A stretch of DNA of 64,000 bases from Synergistaceae bacterium (GTDB taxonomy: Bacteria; Synergistota; Synergistia; Synergistales; Aminobacteriaceae): assembly GCA_018436595.1 (NCBI GenBank), contig JAHDLC010000006.1, forward strand, positions 1-64,000. The letters are read 5' to 3'. Below, one piece after another: positions 8,281-17,981 of the stretch (within the stretch, counting starts at the first letter, position 1; each line of letters opens with the position of its first letter). The position numbers were made by a program, and so were the translations under genes. The notes beneath the pieces are model-generated. The model ran no database searches. It was given only the letters and a program-made list of their open reading frames with translations, and was not told the DNA's origin.

Positions 8281-9494
8281 TCGAAGAGCTGCCCCATGGG
8301 GAAGCTCGAGATCACCGACCGGCCGAACCGGGAGTACAGGTTCCGCTTTCCGTCGGCCAGAGCCTGAGGGGCCAGGCCGAGGCGGATGGAGTGGGACGCC
8401 TCGATATAGGCGGCGAGCTTGTCGCATGCTTCTATGATCCGTCCGTCGAGAGGATTCAGTTCGTTCCTGTTCTGTTCTTCCCTGATGTCGCCGTCGAGGA
8501 GCGCCGGGACGTCCACCCCCTCCGGACAGATCCTGTTCCGGAACTCGTTCTCGGTGAAGTAGCGGATGTCCTGCCGCCATCCTTCGGGGAGGAGGGGGAG
8601 GATACGGTCTTCCATGGCCTGCTTCTCGTAGTCCTTGATGAGGTCGTCGAGACCCTCCACCGAGTTCTTCACCGGGGAGACGATGTCCCGGGTCAGAACC
8701 TCGGGGAGGTCGTGGAGCAGGCCGCCGAAGAAGTTGTTGTACTTCCTCCGGGGACAGGCGCCGATCTCCATGGAGATGAAGTAGGCGAGGACCGCCACGA
8801 AAAGCAGATGTCCCAGGACCGATGTCTGGGGAATCCTGGGGGTCTGGGCCCACCGCTTCTGGAAGCCCAGCTGCCCCACCAGGGAGACGAAACCCCAGAG
8901 GCCCATGTCCCGGTCGGGCAGTTCCCGCGCGGCGAGCATTTCATCCACCGCCCGCAGGTCCCGGTGCTCGTTGATCTGCCTGGAGATCTCTCCCCTGGTC
9001 TGCTCGATGCCGAACATGGACTTGGTGCTGCTCCAGTGGTAGATGAAGTCGAACTCCCACTTGGTGGCCAGGTAGTGGGCCGCCCTGAGGCTTTTGCGTT
9101 CCAGGGTGAGGTCGCCGTCGTGGAGAAGGTACTTCCGGAAGCGGGAGGCGAAGTCCGGGGACAGTCCCTCGAGATCCGGGGCGAGCCTGTCGGCCACCCA
9201 GGAATTGAGCTTTTCTCTCTGGCCGGGATCCTGCATGAGCTTGTGGAAGACGGGGGGCTTGATGTCCGTCAGGACAACCCTGTGGAGAAACTCGAAGATC
9301 CCCCCCTCGATGAGGGCCGTCCAGTCGATGTCACGGCGCCGTTCCTCCCCCTCATATCGGGCGATGACCCACGCCATGATCATCTTGTGGGCCTGCTTTC
9401 CCAGCTCGGTGAAGGTGGCTGGGTGGGGGTGGTCGTTCCAGCGCTCCATGCTGGCGGCGGAGAACACGAGTTCAATCAGGGAACGGGTTATCAC
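8268..9494 (-). CDS. HD-domain protein (putative metal-dependent phosphohydrolase)
   Basis: A 408-aa cytosolic protein. The His229 region (LGHLLFVAVLAYF), the HD pair at 261-262 (GLLHDLPE) and a later Asp in LLDGDIREE form an HD-type metal site. The family hydrolyses phosphate esters such as nucleotides, but no specific substrate can be assigned. The start is taken as GTG at 9494 because AGGAGGG lies 9 nt ahead; an internal ATG 15 codons later is the alternative. Open reading on this strand continues far upstream opposite the ABC binding-protein gene, but that is codon-bias shadow. A TATAAT on the minus strand lies at 9547-9552, with no clear -35. Confidence 0.88.
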   Translation of the reverse strand: MITRSLIELVFSAASMERWNDHPHPATFTELGKQAHKMIMAWVIARYEGEERRRDIDWTALIEGGIFEFLHRVVLTDIKPPVFHKLMQDPGQREKLNSWVADRLAPDLEGLSPDFASRFRKYLLHDGDLTLERKSLRAAHYLATKWEFDFIYHWSSTKSMFGIEQTRGEISRQINEHRDLRAVDEMLAARELPDRDMGLWGFVSLVGQLGFQKRWAQTPRIPQTSVLGHLLFVAVLAYFISMEIGACPRRKYNNFFGGLLHDLPEVLTRDIVSPVKNSVEGLDDLIKDYEKQAMEDRILPLLPEGWRQDIRYFTENEFRNRICPEGVDVPALLDGDIREEQNRNELNPLDGRIIEACDKLAAYIEASHSIRLGLAPQALADGKRNLYSRFGRSVISSFPMGQLFDYFW

Positions 9495-9618
9495 GGGAAT
9501 TGCCCTCCTTTTCCCGGCGGAAACGGCCGGAATATCCGTTTTTTTTATTATACAGCTCGCCGGGCGACCGGAGGAAAGAGGGGGGCGGGATTCGGTGATT
9601 GTGTATGCAGTATTCTTC

Positions 9619-9648
9619 TTGACAGCGAGGCTTCCCGTGGCCCATAAT
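9619..9648 (+). promoter_or_regulatory. Sigma-70-type promoter for the peptide ABC operon
   Basis: TTGACA at 9619-9624 and CATAAT at 9643-9648 are separated by 18 bp. That is a perfect -35 and a 5/6 -10. It lies about 110 bp ahead of the binding-protein ATG at 9756, which has GAAGGAG upstream. Confidence 0.65.
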
Positions 9649-9755
9649 CCTTCCGTATGCAGAAGGGGATGCGCTTGGGAAAGCCTGTCAAGATCAATGC
9701 AAAAGGCAACTTTTTCCCGGCCTCTCTGCGTCAATATATTGAAGGAGATGACAGA

Positions 9756-11267
9756 ATGAAAGGAAACTCCCGCACCAAGGCAACGCTTCTGGCAGTATCC
9801 GCAGCAGTTCTTCTGTGCCTTTTTGCCGTTCCGGCGCTGGCGAAGGATACTCTTGTCGTGGCCAACATTTACGACGCGCGCACCCTGGACCCCATCGTCC
9901 AGAATGAAGTGGCCACCTCCGGAATGTGCCTTCACATCTACGACACCCTTCTTGCCCTCGACCAGGAGAACAACCTTGTCCCCATGCTCGCCGAGAAGTG
10001 GGAGCAGATCGACGACGTGACGTACAAGTTCGCTCTCCGCAAGGGCGTGAAATTCCACAACGGCGAGCCGTTCTCCGCAAAAGACGTCAAGTACACCGTC
10101 GAACGCGCCCAGACTCCCGTCGGAAGCGCCATCCGGCAGTATTCCGAAGTTGTCGACAAGGTGGAGATCGTTGACGATTACACCGTCATCTTCAAGCTGA
10201 AGGCTCCCTTCACCCCCTTCCTCATGTCCCTGAGCCACACTTGGGGAAGCATCGTGAACCAGAAGGCCGTCGAGGCCGCCGGCGAGTCCTACGGCATGAA
10301 TCCCGTGGGAACGGGCCCCTTCAAGTTCAAGAGCTGGAACAAGGGCGACCGGATTGTCCTTGAGAGAAACGATGACTACTGGGGCAAGAAGCCTGCCTAC
10401 AAGGAACTCGTCATGCGGGCCGTCGCCGAGAGCATCAACCGGACCATCGAACTCGAGAGCGGTGCCGTGGATATCGCTTACCGTGTGCCCGTGACGGACA
10501 TCAAGCGGGTCGAAGAGAACGAAAAGCTGACCCTGTACCGCCACCTGGAGAACTCCACGAGCTACATGGGCTTCAACTGCGCCAAGGCTCCCTGGGACAA
10601 CCCGAAGGTCCGCCAGGCCGTCCGCCTCGCCCTCGACAATGTGGGAATGCAGAAGGCCGTCTTCCGCGGCACCGGCAGGGCTCCCAACGCCCCCGTGGCC
10701 CCGAGCGTGAAGTACTCCGACAAGGATATCCCCTACGTGAAGCGTGACGTCGAGGCCGCCAAGAAGCTTCTTGCCGAGGCCGGCGTGCAGCTTCCCCTGA
10801 AGGCCGAGATCTGGACCAACGACTACAAGCCCCGCCGCGACCTCGCGACGATCATCCAGGCCCAGCTCAAGGAAGTGGGAATCGAGGTAGAGCACAAGGT
10901 TCTCGAGTGGGGAGCCTATCTTGACGGTCTCCAGAAAAAGACCCACGACATGTACATCCTCGGCTGGGTTGCGTCCGTTCCCGATGCGGAGTTCGCCATT
11001 TCCGGCGTGCTGAGGTCCACCGGCGGCTCCAACTACTCCTTCTTCTCCGATGCGGAAGTGGACGCCCTCCTCGAAAAGGGCAAGAGCCTTCCTGACGGCG
11101 AGGAGCGCGCAGCGGTGTACAAGAAGGTCCAGGAGCGGATTCACGAACTTGCTCCGTGGGTGTACATGTACAACGAGGAGACCTTCCACGGTTCCCAGAA
11201 GAACGTGAAAGGATTCGTTCCCAGCCCCAGGGGCTACCACCTGCTGACGAACGTAACCTTCGAATAG
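9756..11267 (+). CDS. Peptide ABC transporter substrate-binding protein (family 5)
   Basis: A 503-aa extracytoplasmic solute-binding protein. The signal peptide covers residues ~1-27 and ends VPALA. Family-5 hallmarks follow: ARTLDPIVQNE near the mature N terminus, LVPMLAEKWEQ, and KFHNGEPFSAKDVKYT around 110-125. The length fits DppA/OppA-type binders. There is no lipobox Cys, so the protein may be free or held by its signal anchor. It is the first gene of an operon with two permeases, two ATPases and two peptidases, so short peptides are the likely ligand. A terminator-like hairpin follows before the permease gene, which would raise its expression above theirs. Confidence 0.95.
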   Translation: MKGNSRTKATLLAVSAAVLLCLFAVPALAKDTLVVANIYDARTLDPIVQNEVATSGMCLHIYDTLLALDQENNLVPMLAEKWEQIDDVTYKFALRKGVKFHNGEPFSAKDVKYTVERAQTPVGSAIRQYSEVVDKVEIVDDYTVIFKLKAPFTPFLMSLSHTWGSIVNQKAVEAAGESYGMNPVGTGPFKFKSWNKGDRIVLERNDDYWGKKPAYKELVMRAVAESINRTIELESGAVDIAYRVPVTDIKRVEENEKLTLYRHLENSTSYMGFNCAKAPWDNPKVRQAVRLALDNVGMQKAVFRGTGRAPNAPVAPSVKYSDKDIPYVKRDVEAAKKLLAEAGVQLPLKAEIWTNDYKPRRDLATIIQAQLKEVGIEVEHKVLEWGAYLDGLQKKTHDMYILGWVASVPDAEFAISGVLRSTGGSNYSFFSDAEVDALLEKGKSLPDGEERAAVYKKVQERIHELAPWVYMYNEETFHGSQKNVKGFVPSPRGYHLLTNVTFE

Positions 11268-11345
11268 GAGGAGACCGTCGGAGAACCGCTTCTGCCGGAG
11301 CTCCTGGGCGGCACGTCCGGCTGAAGTCCTGAAAGCGGTCATGTT

Positions 11346-11382
11346 GCAGGAGCATGGAGAATTCTATGCTCCTGCTTTATTT
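11346..11382 (+). terminator. Intra-operon terminator-like hairpin after the binding protein
   Basis: GCAGGAGCAT and ATGCTCCTGC form a perfect 10-bp stem (11346-11355 with 11366-11375), followed by TTTATTTT. It sits between the binding-protein stop and the first permease gene. Partial termination or 3'-end protection here would give more binding protein than permease. Confidence 0.7.
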
Positions 11383-11405
11383 TCCAACGGAAGGATGAAC
11401 AGCGT

Positions 11406-12332
11406 ATGTTCAAATATATAGCCAGAAGGATCCTCTTTCTCCTCCCTGTGCTCGTGGGGGTCTCGTTCATCGTTTTCTCCCTCCTCTACATCACTCCCGG
11501 CGATCCCGCCAGGATGGTCCTCGGAGACCAGGCGACGGAGGAGGCCGTGCAGGAATTCAGGAACAAGGAAGGGCTGAACGATCCTTTCCTGGTCCAGTAC
11601 GGGCGGTATGTCTACAAAGCGATCCAGGGTGATATCGGCCGCTCCTACATGACACGGCGCCCGGTATCCGATGAAATTCTCTCCGCCTTTCCGTCCACCA
11701 TCAAGCTCGCGGCCTTGTCCATGGTGATCGCGATTCTGCTCGGCATTCCCTTCGGCATTATTTCGGCGATCCGCCAATATTCCCTGTTTGATTCAGTGAC
11801 CATGATTTTTGCGATGGTGGGGCTTTCCATGCCGGTGTTCTGGCTCGGAATCCTGCTGATCCTGTTTTTTTCGGTCCAGCTTCGCTGGCTTCCTTCATCG
11901 GGGTTCGACTCTCTCGCAGCCATGATTCTTCCCTCGATTACCCTCGCCGCCCAGTCGGTGGCGATCGTGACGCGGATGACCCGGTCGAGCATGCTCGAGG
12001 TTGTGCGGCAGGACTACATCCGCACCGCACGGGCCAAGGGGCAGAAAGAATCGGTGGTTATCTGGAGGCATGCCCTGGGAAACGCCCTCATCCCCGTGGT
12101 TACGGTGGTGGGGCTTCAGTTCGGCCATCTCCTCGGCGGCGCCGTGCTTACCGAATCCATTTTCTCCATTCCCGGGGTGGGACGGCTCATGGTGGAGGCC
12201 ATCAAGATGCGGGACTACCCCCTGGTCCAGGGCGGCGTTCTGTACATCGCCATAGCCTTCAGCCTGGTTAACCTGCTGGTGGACCTTGTCTATGCATGGG
12301 TCGATCCGCGAATCAAGGCGCAGTACAAATGA
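11406..12332 (+). CDS. dppB: Peptide ABC transporter permease DppB-type
   Basis: A 308-aa inner-membrane permease with six predicted helices. The N terminus (MFKYIARRILFLLPVLVG) and YITPGDPARMVLG are typical of DppB/OppB. The EAA loop that docks on the ATPase reads TARAKGQKESVVIWRHALGN around residue 205-225. It pairs with the DppC-type permease 30 bp downstream. Substrate class is inferred from the neighbouring peptidases. Confidence 0.95.
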   Translation: MFKYIARRILFLLPVLVGVSFIVFSLLYITPGDPARMVLGDQATEEAVQEFRNKEGLNDPFLVQYGRYVYKAIQGDIGRSYMTRRPVSDEILSAFPSTIKLAALSMVIAILLGIPFGIISAIRQYSLFDSVTMIFAMVGLSMPVFWLGILLILFFSVQLRWLPSSGFDSLAAMILPSITLAAQSVAIVTRMTRSSMLEVVRQDYIRTARAKGQKESVVIWRHALGNALIPVVTVVGLQFGHLLGGAVLTESIFSIPGVGRLMVEAIKMRDYPLVQGGVLYIAIAFSLVNLLVDLVYAWVDPRIKAQYK

Positions 12333-12362
12333 GAGTGCCCCATACCGTCAGGAGGAACAGCC

Positions 12363-13238
12363 ATGAATGAACACACGGAAAAGAACATCGGGCAAAGCCA
12401 GCACGGCCTGAAAGAGATCTTCAAGCGCCTCAGCCGCGCCCCCCTGGCCATGATCGGTCTTGCCATAGTCGTCGTTCTTGTCTTTACAGCCGTTTTCGCA
12501 GGCTTCATCGCGCCCTACGGATACGCTGAACAGGATCTGATGGCAGCATTCGAGGAGCCTTCCGGCGCCCATCTTTTCGGGACCGACGAGTTCGGCCGCG
12601 ATATCTTCAGCCGCATCATCTACGGATCCCGGATTTCCCTCCAGGTGGGCTTCATCGCGGTGGGAATCGCTGTTTTTGCCGGCGGCTTCCTCGGCGCCAT
12701 CGCCGGGTATTACGGCGGGAAGGCCGACAACCTGATCATGAGGGCCATGGACGTCCTTCTTTCCATTCCCTCCATCCTCCTCGCCATCGCCATCGCCGCC
12801 TCCCTCGGTCCCGGTCTCTTCAACCTCATGATCGCCGTGGGCATCTCCTCCACGCCGAACTATGCCCGAATCGTCCGGGGATCGGTGCTGTCCATCCGGA
12901 ACCAGGAGTTCGTCGAAGCCGCGAAGGCTGTGGGATCATCGGACCTTCGGATCATCCTGAAGCACATCATCCCCAACTGCCTGGCTCCCATCATTGTCCA
13001 GGCGACTCTCGGGGTGGCCATCGCGATCCTGACCGCCGCCGGCCTGTCCTTCATCGGCCTCGGCATCCAGCCTCCCATCCCGGAATGGGGCGCCATGCTG
13101 TCCGGCGGGCGGGAGTACATCCGGGATTATGCCTACATGACCGTGTTTCCCGGCCTGGCCATCATGATCACCATTCTCGCGCTCAATTTCCTTGGGGACG
13201 GCCTCCGCGACGCCCTCGACCCCAAGCTGAAGCGATAG
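12363..13238 (+). CDS. dppC: Peptide ABC transporter permease DppC-type
   Basis: A 291-aa permease with an N-terminal cytosolic tail and about six helices. GAHLFGTDEFGRDIFSRII (around residues 60-80) is the DppC/OppC signature. The EAA loop EAAKAVGSSDLRIILKHIIPN (~180-200) binds the ATPase subunits. AGGAGG lies just before the ATG. It forms the heterodimeric channel with the upstream permease. Confidence 0.95.
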   Translation: MNEHTEKNIGQSQHGLKEIFKRLSRAPLAMIGLAIVVVLVFTAVFAGFIAPYGYAEQDLMAAFEEPSGAHLFGTDEFGRDIFSRIIYGSRISLQVGFIAVGIAVFAGGFLGAIAGYYGGKADNLIMRAMDVLLSIPSILLAIAIAASLGPGLFNLMIAVGISSTPNYARIVRGSVLSIRNQEFVEAAKAVGSSDLRIILKHIIPNCLAPIIVQATLGVAIAILTAAGLSFIGLGIQPPIPEWGAMLSGGREYIRDYAYMTVFPGLAIMITILALNFLGDGLRDALDPKLKR

Positions 13239-13251
13239 GAGACCACACACA

Positions 13252-14244
13252 ATGGAAGACAAAAAATTGCTGCTCGACATACAGGACCTCTCGATCCACT
13301 ACGTGGTGGAAAGCGGCACCGTCCACGCGGTGGAGCACCTCAATCTTTCCCTCGCTCCCGGAGAGAACCTCGGCTTCGTCGGGGAGACCGGAGCGGGCAA
13401 AACCACCACGGCCCTTGGGATCATGGGACTTGTTCCCAATCCCCCGGGAAAAGTGGTCAACGGGAAGATCCTTTTTGAAGGAGAGGATCTGCTGAAGAAG
13501 ACGGAGGAACAGATGCGGTCGATCCGCGGCGGAAAGATCGCCATGATCTTCCAGGACCCCATGACCTCCCTGAACCCGGTCATCACCGTGGACAAGCAGA
13601 TTGCGGAAATGGTGCTGCTCCACAACAATGTAACGGAGCAGCAAGCCCTGGAGCGGGCGGAGGAAATGCTCGAGCTTGTGGGCATCAAGAGGGAGCGGGC
13701 GAGGGACTTTCCCCACCAGTTCAGCGGAGGAATGAAGCAGCGGGTGGTCATCGCCATTGCCCTGGCGTGCAACCCGACCCTCCTCATCGCCGACGAGCCC
13801 ACAACAGCCCTCGACGTTACTATCCAGGCCCAGGTCCTGGAACTGATGCACGAACTCCGGCGGAAGATCAACACCTCCCTCATCATGATCACCCATGACC
13901 TGGGCATAGTGGCCGAAATGTGCGACAAGGTGGCCATCATGTATGCCGGCAAGGTGGTGGAATACGCCCCCACGGAGGCACTGTTCAATCACCCCGGCCA
14001 TCCATACACCGAGGGGCTGTTCAATTCCATTCCCGACCTTGATTCCGACGAAGAGGAGCTGAAGGTCATCCAGGGCCTGATGCCGGATCCCACGAATCTT
14101 CCGTCGGGATGCACGTTCCACCCCCGCTGCCCCTACGCGGTGGAAGCCTGTTCGAAGGACGTCCCTCCCATGGTGGAGATCGAGCCCGGACATTTCGTGG
14201 CGTGCCCCGTGCGGGGAAAGCCCTACCTTCACCTCGGGAAATAG
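13252..14244 (+). CDS. dppD: Peptide ABC transporter ATP-binding protein DppD-type
   Basis: A 330-aa ATPase. The Walker A is [11 protein letters not shown] near residue 45, the signature FSGGMKQRV near 160, and the Walker [15 protein letters not shown] near 180. The C-terminal Cys-containing region ([16 protein letters not shown] ... ACPVRG) is the oligopeptide/dipeptide transporter extension, whose cysteines bind an Fe-S cluster in some relatives. The gene starts 13 bp after dppC and is followed 11 bp later by the second ATPase. Confidence 0.95.
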   Translation: MEDKKLLLDIQDLSIHYVVESGTVHAVEHLNLSLAPGENLGFVGETGAGKTTTALGIMGLVPNPPGKVVNGKILFEGEDLLKKTEEQMRSIRGGKIAMIFQDPMTSLNPVITVDKQIAEMVLLHNNVTEQQALERAEEMLELVGIKRERARDFPHQFSGGMKQRVVIAIALACNPTLLIADEPTTALDVTIQAQVLELMHELRRKINTSLIMITHDLGIVAEMCDKVAIMYAGKVVEYAPTEALFNHPGHPYTEGLFNSIPDLDSDEEELKVIQGLMPDPTNLPSGCTFHPRCPYAVEACSKDVPPMVEIEPGHFVACPVRGKPYLHLGK

Positions 14245-14255
14245 GGGGGAGCAGA

Positions 14256-15236
14256 ATGGAACAGACACATCCGATGGTTGAAGTCACCAACCTGAAAAAA
14301 TACTTCAAGACCAAGCGGGGAATGCTCCACGCCGTTGACGACGTTTCCTTCACCATCCGCAAGGGGGAGACCCTCGGCCTCGTGGGCGAGTCGGGATGCG
14401 GGAAGTCCACCCTCGGACGGGTGATGATCCGCCTGCTGGAAGCGACCGGCGGGGAGGCAAAGTTCTGGGGTGAGGATATCCTCAGGTATTCAGCGGGAAA
14501 GATGAAGGATATGCGGAGGAAGGTCCAGATTGTTTTCCAGGACCCCTATTCCAGCCTGAACCCGCGGCTGTCGGTGTCCGAGCTCATCGCGGAACCCCTG
14601 CTCGTGAACAGGGTGTACTCCTCGGCAGCCGAGCGGAACAGGAAGATCGCCGAGCTGATGGATACCGTGGGCCTCGCCAGGCGGCTCATGAACGCATACC
14701 CCCACGAACTTGACGGCGGAAGGCGCCAGAGGATCGGCATCGCCAGGTCCCTCGCCCTGTCGCCGGAATTCATCGTCCTGGACGAGCCGGTGTCCGCCCT
14801 GGACGTGTGCATCCAGGCCCAGATCCTGAACCTTCTGAACAGTCTCCAGAAGCAGTTCGGCTACACCTACGTCTTCATCTCCCACAACCTGAGCGTGGTG
14901 AAGCACGTGTCTGACCGCATCGCGGTCATGTACCTGGGAAAGATAGTGGAACTTTCGGACTACAAGAGCCTGTTCGTGGAGCCCCTGCATCCCTACACCC
15001 AGGCCCTCCTGTCGGCGATTCCCCTGCCGAAGTTCGGGAAAAAGCGGGACCGCATCATCCTGGAAGGGGACGTTCCCAGCCCCATCGAGCCTCCCGAGGG
15101 ATGCCGGTTCCAGGGACGGTGCCCCTACAGGCAGGACGTCTGCAAAGAGAAGACCCCGGAGCTGAGGGAACTCGAGCCCGGCCGGTTCGTGGCCTGCCAT
15201 TTCGCGAGAACCCTCGTGCCGGCCTCGGGAAAATAA
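14256..15236 (+). CDS. dppF: Peptide ABC transporter ATP-binding protein DppF-type
   Basis: A 326-aa ATPase partner of DppD. The Walker A is [11 protein letters not shown] near residue 45 and the Walker [14 protein letters not shown] near 175. The signature loop reads LDGGRRQRI instead of LSGGQRQRI, a variant that recurs in peptide-type ATPases and should not by itself mean loss of activity. The C-terminal extension [16 protein letters not shown] is of the dipeptide transporter type. GGGGGGAG lies just before the ATG at 14256; an in-frame reading upstream overlaps dppD and is rejected. Confidence 0.94.
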   Translation: MEQTHPMVEVTNLKKYFKTKRGMLHAVDDVSFTIRKGETLGLVGESGCGKSTLGRVMIRLLEATGGEAKFWGEDILRYSAGKMKDMRRKVQIVFQDPYSSLNPRLSVSELIAEPLLVNRVYSSAAERNRKIAELMDTVGLARRLMNAYPHELDGGRRQRIGIARSLALSPEFIVLDEPVSALDVCIQAQILNLLNSLQKQFGYTYVFISHNLSVVKHVSDRIAVMYLGKIVELSDYKSLFVEPLHPYTQALLSAIPLPKFGKKRDRIILEGDVPSPIEPPEGCRFQGRCPYRQDVCKEKTPELRELEPGRFVACHFARTLVPASGK

Positions 15237-15263
15237 GATAAGGGAAAAGAACGGGAGAAAATG

Positions 15264-16307
15264 ATGAAGATCGATATGGAGTACGTGCTCCGGCTGCTCA
15301 GGGAACTGATGGACATCCCATCGGTGGCCGGGGACTGCCGGAAAATTCTGGACAGGACCGAAAGGGAGTTTCTCTCCTTCGGCCTTCCGGTCAAGAGAAC
15401 CCGCAAGGGGGCCCTTCTCGCGACCATGAAGGGGCGGAACGACGAGGAAGTCCGTCTCGTCTCCGCCCACGTTGATACCCTCGGGGCGGTGGTCCGGGAG
15501 ATCAAGCCCAACGGACGGCTTCGCCTCCTCCAGATCGGGGGCTTCGCCTGGACCTCCTTCGAGACCGAGAATCTTGTCGTCCGGACCGCCTCGGGCCGGG
15601 ACGTCCGGGGAAGCCTTCTTCCGGAGAAGGCCTCCATCCACGCCTTTTCCGATACGGTCCGGGAGACCCTGCGGACCGACGAGAACATGGAGGTCCGCCT
15701 GGACGAGCCCGTGTCCTCCCCGGAGGACGTCCGGGCCCTCGGGATCGAGGTGGGAGATTTTGTCTTCTTCGACCCCCGGTACGAAGTTTCGGAATCGGGT
15801 TTCGTGAAGTCACGATTTCTCGACGACAAGGCCTGCGTCGCCTTCCTGTTCGGGGCGATAAAGGCCGTGAAGGATTCCGGAATTCCTCCGGCCCATACGA
15901 CCGTGTTCTACCTGACCAACTACGAGGAGCACGGTCACGGTATCTCCTGTTTGCCGGAGAATACGGCGGAGCACCTGGCCCTTGACGTGGGGATCGTGGC
16001 CCCTCCGGCAAATTCCAGGGAGGACGCCGTGACCATCGTGGCCCGGGACAGCCGGACCCCCTACGACTTCGCCTTCAGGAAATTCCTGTCCGACCTCGCC
16101 GCTGAGAACAACGTCCCGTACAGGGTGGACACCCACTTCCGGTACGGATCGGACGCCAGCCTCGCGGCCGTGGCAGGTTTCGACGCAAATTTCGCCTGCT
16201 TCGGGCCCGGCGTCGACGCGTCCCATTCCTATGAACGCACCACCATCCGGGCGGTGGAGGCCAGCGGAGAGCTTCTCGCGGCCTACCTCGCCTCAGAACG
16301 CCGATAA
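15264..16307 (+). CDS. M42 family metallopeptidase (glutamyl/cellulase-type aminopeptidase family)
   Basis: A 347-aa cytosolic aminopeptidase-like protein of peptidase family M42. Metal-site elements seen are SAHVDTLG (~71), LDDKACVAF (~190) and NYEEHGHG (~228), the last carrying the catalytic Glu pair. In the family these enzymes form large hollow assemblies that trim N-terminal residues from imported peptides. It lies 24 bp after dppF, so peptide import and hydrolysis are coupled. The second of two adjacent ATGs is chosen for better spacing from GGGAG. Confidence 0.9.
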   Translation: MKIDMEYVLRLLRELMDIPSVAGDCRKILDRTEREFLSFGLPVKRTRKGALLATMKGRNDEEVRLVSAHVDTLGAVVREIKPNGRLRLLQIGGFAWTSFETENLVVRTASGRDVRGSLLPEKASIHAFSDTVRETLRTDENMEVRLDEPVSSPEDVRALGIEVGDFVFFDPRYEVSESGFVKSRFLDDKACVAFLFGAIKAVKDSGIPPAHTTVFYLTNYEEHGHGISCLPENTAEHLALDVGIVAPPANSREDAVTIVARDSRTPYDFAFRKFLSDLAAENNVPYRVDTHFRYGSDASLAAVAGFDANFACFGPGVDASHSYERTTIRAVEASGELLAAYLASERR

Positions 16308-16323
16308 AGGAGATTATTGCCAG

Positions 16324-17550
16324 ATGTCGTCAGTTCTTGACCGCTTTTTGAAGTACGTACAGATACCCTCCCAGGCCGCCCACGGCAAAGATACCGTCCC
16401 CAGCACGCCGGGGCAGATGACCCTTGCCGTTGAGCTTGGAGAGGAACTGCGGGCCCTGGGCCTTTCCGACGTTGATGTGGACGAACACGCCTACGTCACG
16501 GCCACCCTTCCGGCCAACACGGACAGAAAAATCCCCGTCATCGCCTTCAACGCCCACCTGGACACGGCCCTGGAGGTCACCGACGACACGGTGCGCCCCC
16601 GGCTGGTGGAAAACTACGACGGCGGCGACATCGTCCTCAACGAAAAGGAGCGGGTGACGCTCTCTCCCTCCACCTTTCCCGACCTGCTGAAATACAGGGG
16701 AGAGACCCTGGTGGTCACCGACGGGACGACACTCCTCGGCGCCGATGACAAGGCGGGAATCGCCGAGATCATGGCGGCCCTGGAGTACATGACGAACCAT
16801 CCGGAGTTCATCCACGGCTGCGTGAAGGTGGCCTTCTCTCCCGACGAGGAGATCGGACACGGGGCGAGCCTGCTGGACCTGGAGAAGCTCGGCGCCGATT
16901 TCGCCTATACGGTGGACGGCGGGGAAGTGGGGGAGATCAGCTACGAGACCTTTAACGCCGCCCGGGCCAGGGTGACGGTCCACGGACGGAGCGTCCATCC
17001 CGGCAAGTCCAAGAACAAGATGGTGAACTCCATCCTCCTGGGCTTGGAGCTGGCCTCCATGTTCCCTGCCGACGAAACTCCGGCGACAACCGAGGAATAC
17101 GAAGGGTTCTTCCACCTCCTGGGCTTTTCCGGGAACGTGGAGACCACCACCATGGACTACATTATCAGGGACCATTCTTCGGAGAAGTTTTTGGCGAGAA
17201 AGAAGGCCGTGGAGGATGCCGTGGCGGCCCTGAACGGCCGGTACGGGGAAGGAACCGCGGAGCTGGACATGGCCGACCAGTACTACAACATGCTGGAGAA
17301 GGTCAAACCGCAGATGCACATCGTGGACACGGCTCTGGAGGCCATGAGGCAGCTCGGCATCGAGCCGAAGATCATCCCCGTCAGGGGTGGGACCGACGGA
17401 TCCCAGCTCAGCTACCGCGGGCTGCCGACACCGAACCTCTTTACCGGCGGGCACAATGCCCACGGGAAACACGAATTCATCTCCGTCTCCTCCATGGAGA
17501 AGGCTGTGGACCTGGTGCTGAAGATCGTGGAGCTCTACGCGGGGAAATAG
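16324..17550 (+). CDS. pepT: Tripeptide aminopeptidase (peptidase T, M20B)
   Basis: A 408-aa zinc aminopeptidase that releases the N-terminal residue of tripeptides. Seen are FNAHLDTALEV (~76-86), the long insertion typical of PepT, LLGADDKAGIAEI (~137-149), FSPDEEIGHGA (~171-181) and VRGGTDGSQLSYRG (~354). The length equals the family norm. AAAGGAG lies 11 nt before the ATG at 16324. It closes the peptide operon 16 bp after the M42 gene. The repeat cluster R3 begins about 30 bp after its stop. Confidence 0.96.
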   Translation: MSSVLDRFLKYVQIPSQAAHGKDTVPSTPGQMTLAVELGEELRALGLSDVDVDEHAYVTATLPANTDRKIPVIAFNAHLDTALEVTDDTVRPRLVENYDGGDIVLNEKERVTLSPSTFPDLLKYRGETLVVTDGTTLLGADDKAGIAEIMAALEYMTNHPEFIHGCVKVAFSPDEEIGHGASLLDLEKLGADFAYTVDGGEVGEISYETFNAARARVTVHGRSVHPGKSKNKMVNSILLGLELASMFPADETPATTEEYEGFFHLLGFSGNVETTTMDYIIRDHSSEKFLARKKAVEDAVAALNGRYGEGTAELDMADQYYNMLEKVKPQMHIVDTALEAMRQLGIEPKIIPVRGGTDGSQLSYRGLPTPNLFTGGHNAHGKHEFISVSSMEKAVDLVLKIVELYAGK

Positions 17551-17574
17551 GATCCGAAAAGAAACGCCCTCGGG

Positions 17575-17975
17575 ATGATGGCCTTTTTTTGTCATCCCGA
17601 GGCCTGCGCTCCGGCCGAAGGATCTCGGTTCTTTGTCATCCTGAGGAGCGTTTCCTGCGACGAAGGATCTCGGGGTTGATGCTGAAGGCCTAAGACCAGA
17701 TCCTTCGCTCCGCTCAGGATGACAAGCAAAAGCACTCCTTCGGAACGACAGGGCTAGGTTGTCATCCCGAGCGAATGCGAGGGATCTCGGGGTTGAGAAA
17801 CCCAGAGTCAAAAACGAGATCCCTCCTCGCTGCGCTCGTTCGGGATGACAAGCAAATGCGCTCCTCAGGATGACAAACCGCTGCAGGCCTCAGGGTGACA
17901 CTCCTTGTGTGTCATCCTGAGGCCGGGTTCATGGCCGATCGCGTCCCCGGAGGGGAGGGATCCCGCCCCTGGTTC
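17575..17975. repeat. Dispersed inverted-repeat cluster R3
   Basis: This gene-free gap between pepT and larB holds at least seven copies, in both orientations, of the GTCATCC(C/T)GAG / GATCC(C/T)TCG unit also found in R1 and R2. Both flanking genes converge on it (pepT from the left, larB from the right). Paired arms could act as transcript ends, but no U-run terminator is evident. Confidence 0.8.
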
Positions 17976-17981
17976 TGCTTT

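Noticed and set aside
8268-11342. A 1024-codon open frame on the minus strand opposite the ABC binding-protein gene
   Set aside because: The part beyond 9494 is antisense to a clear family-5 binding protein and matches nothing; it reflects GC-rich codon bias. Only 8268-9494 is kept.
14256-15236. Altered ABC signature LDGGR in the second peptide ATPase as a sign of lost function
   Set aside because: The same variant recurs in peptide-type ATPases, and all other motifs are intact.
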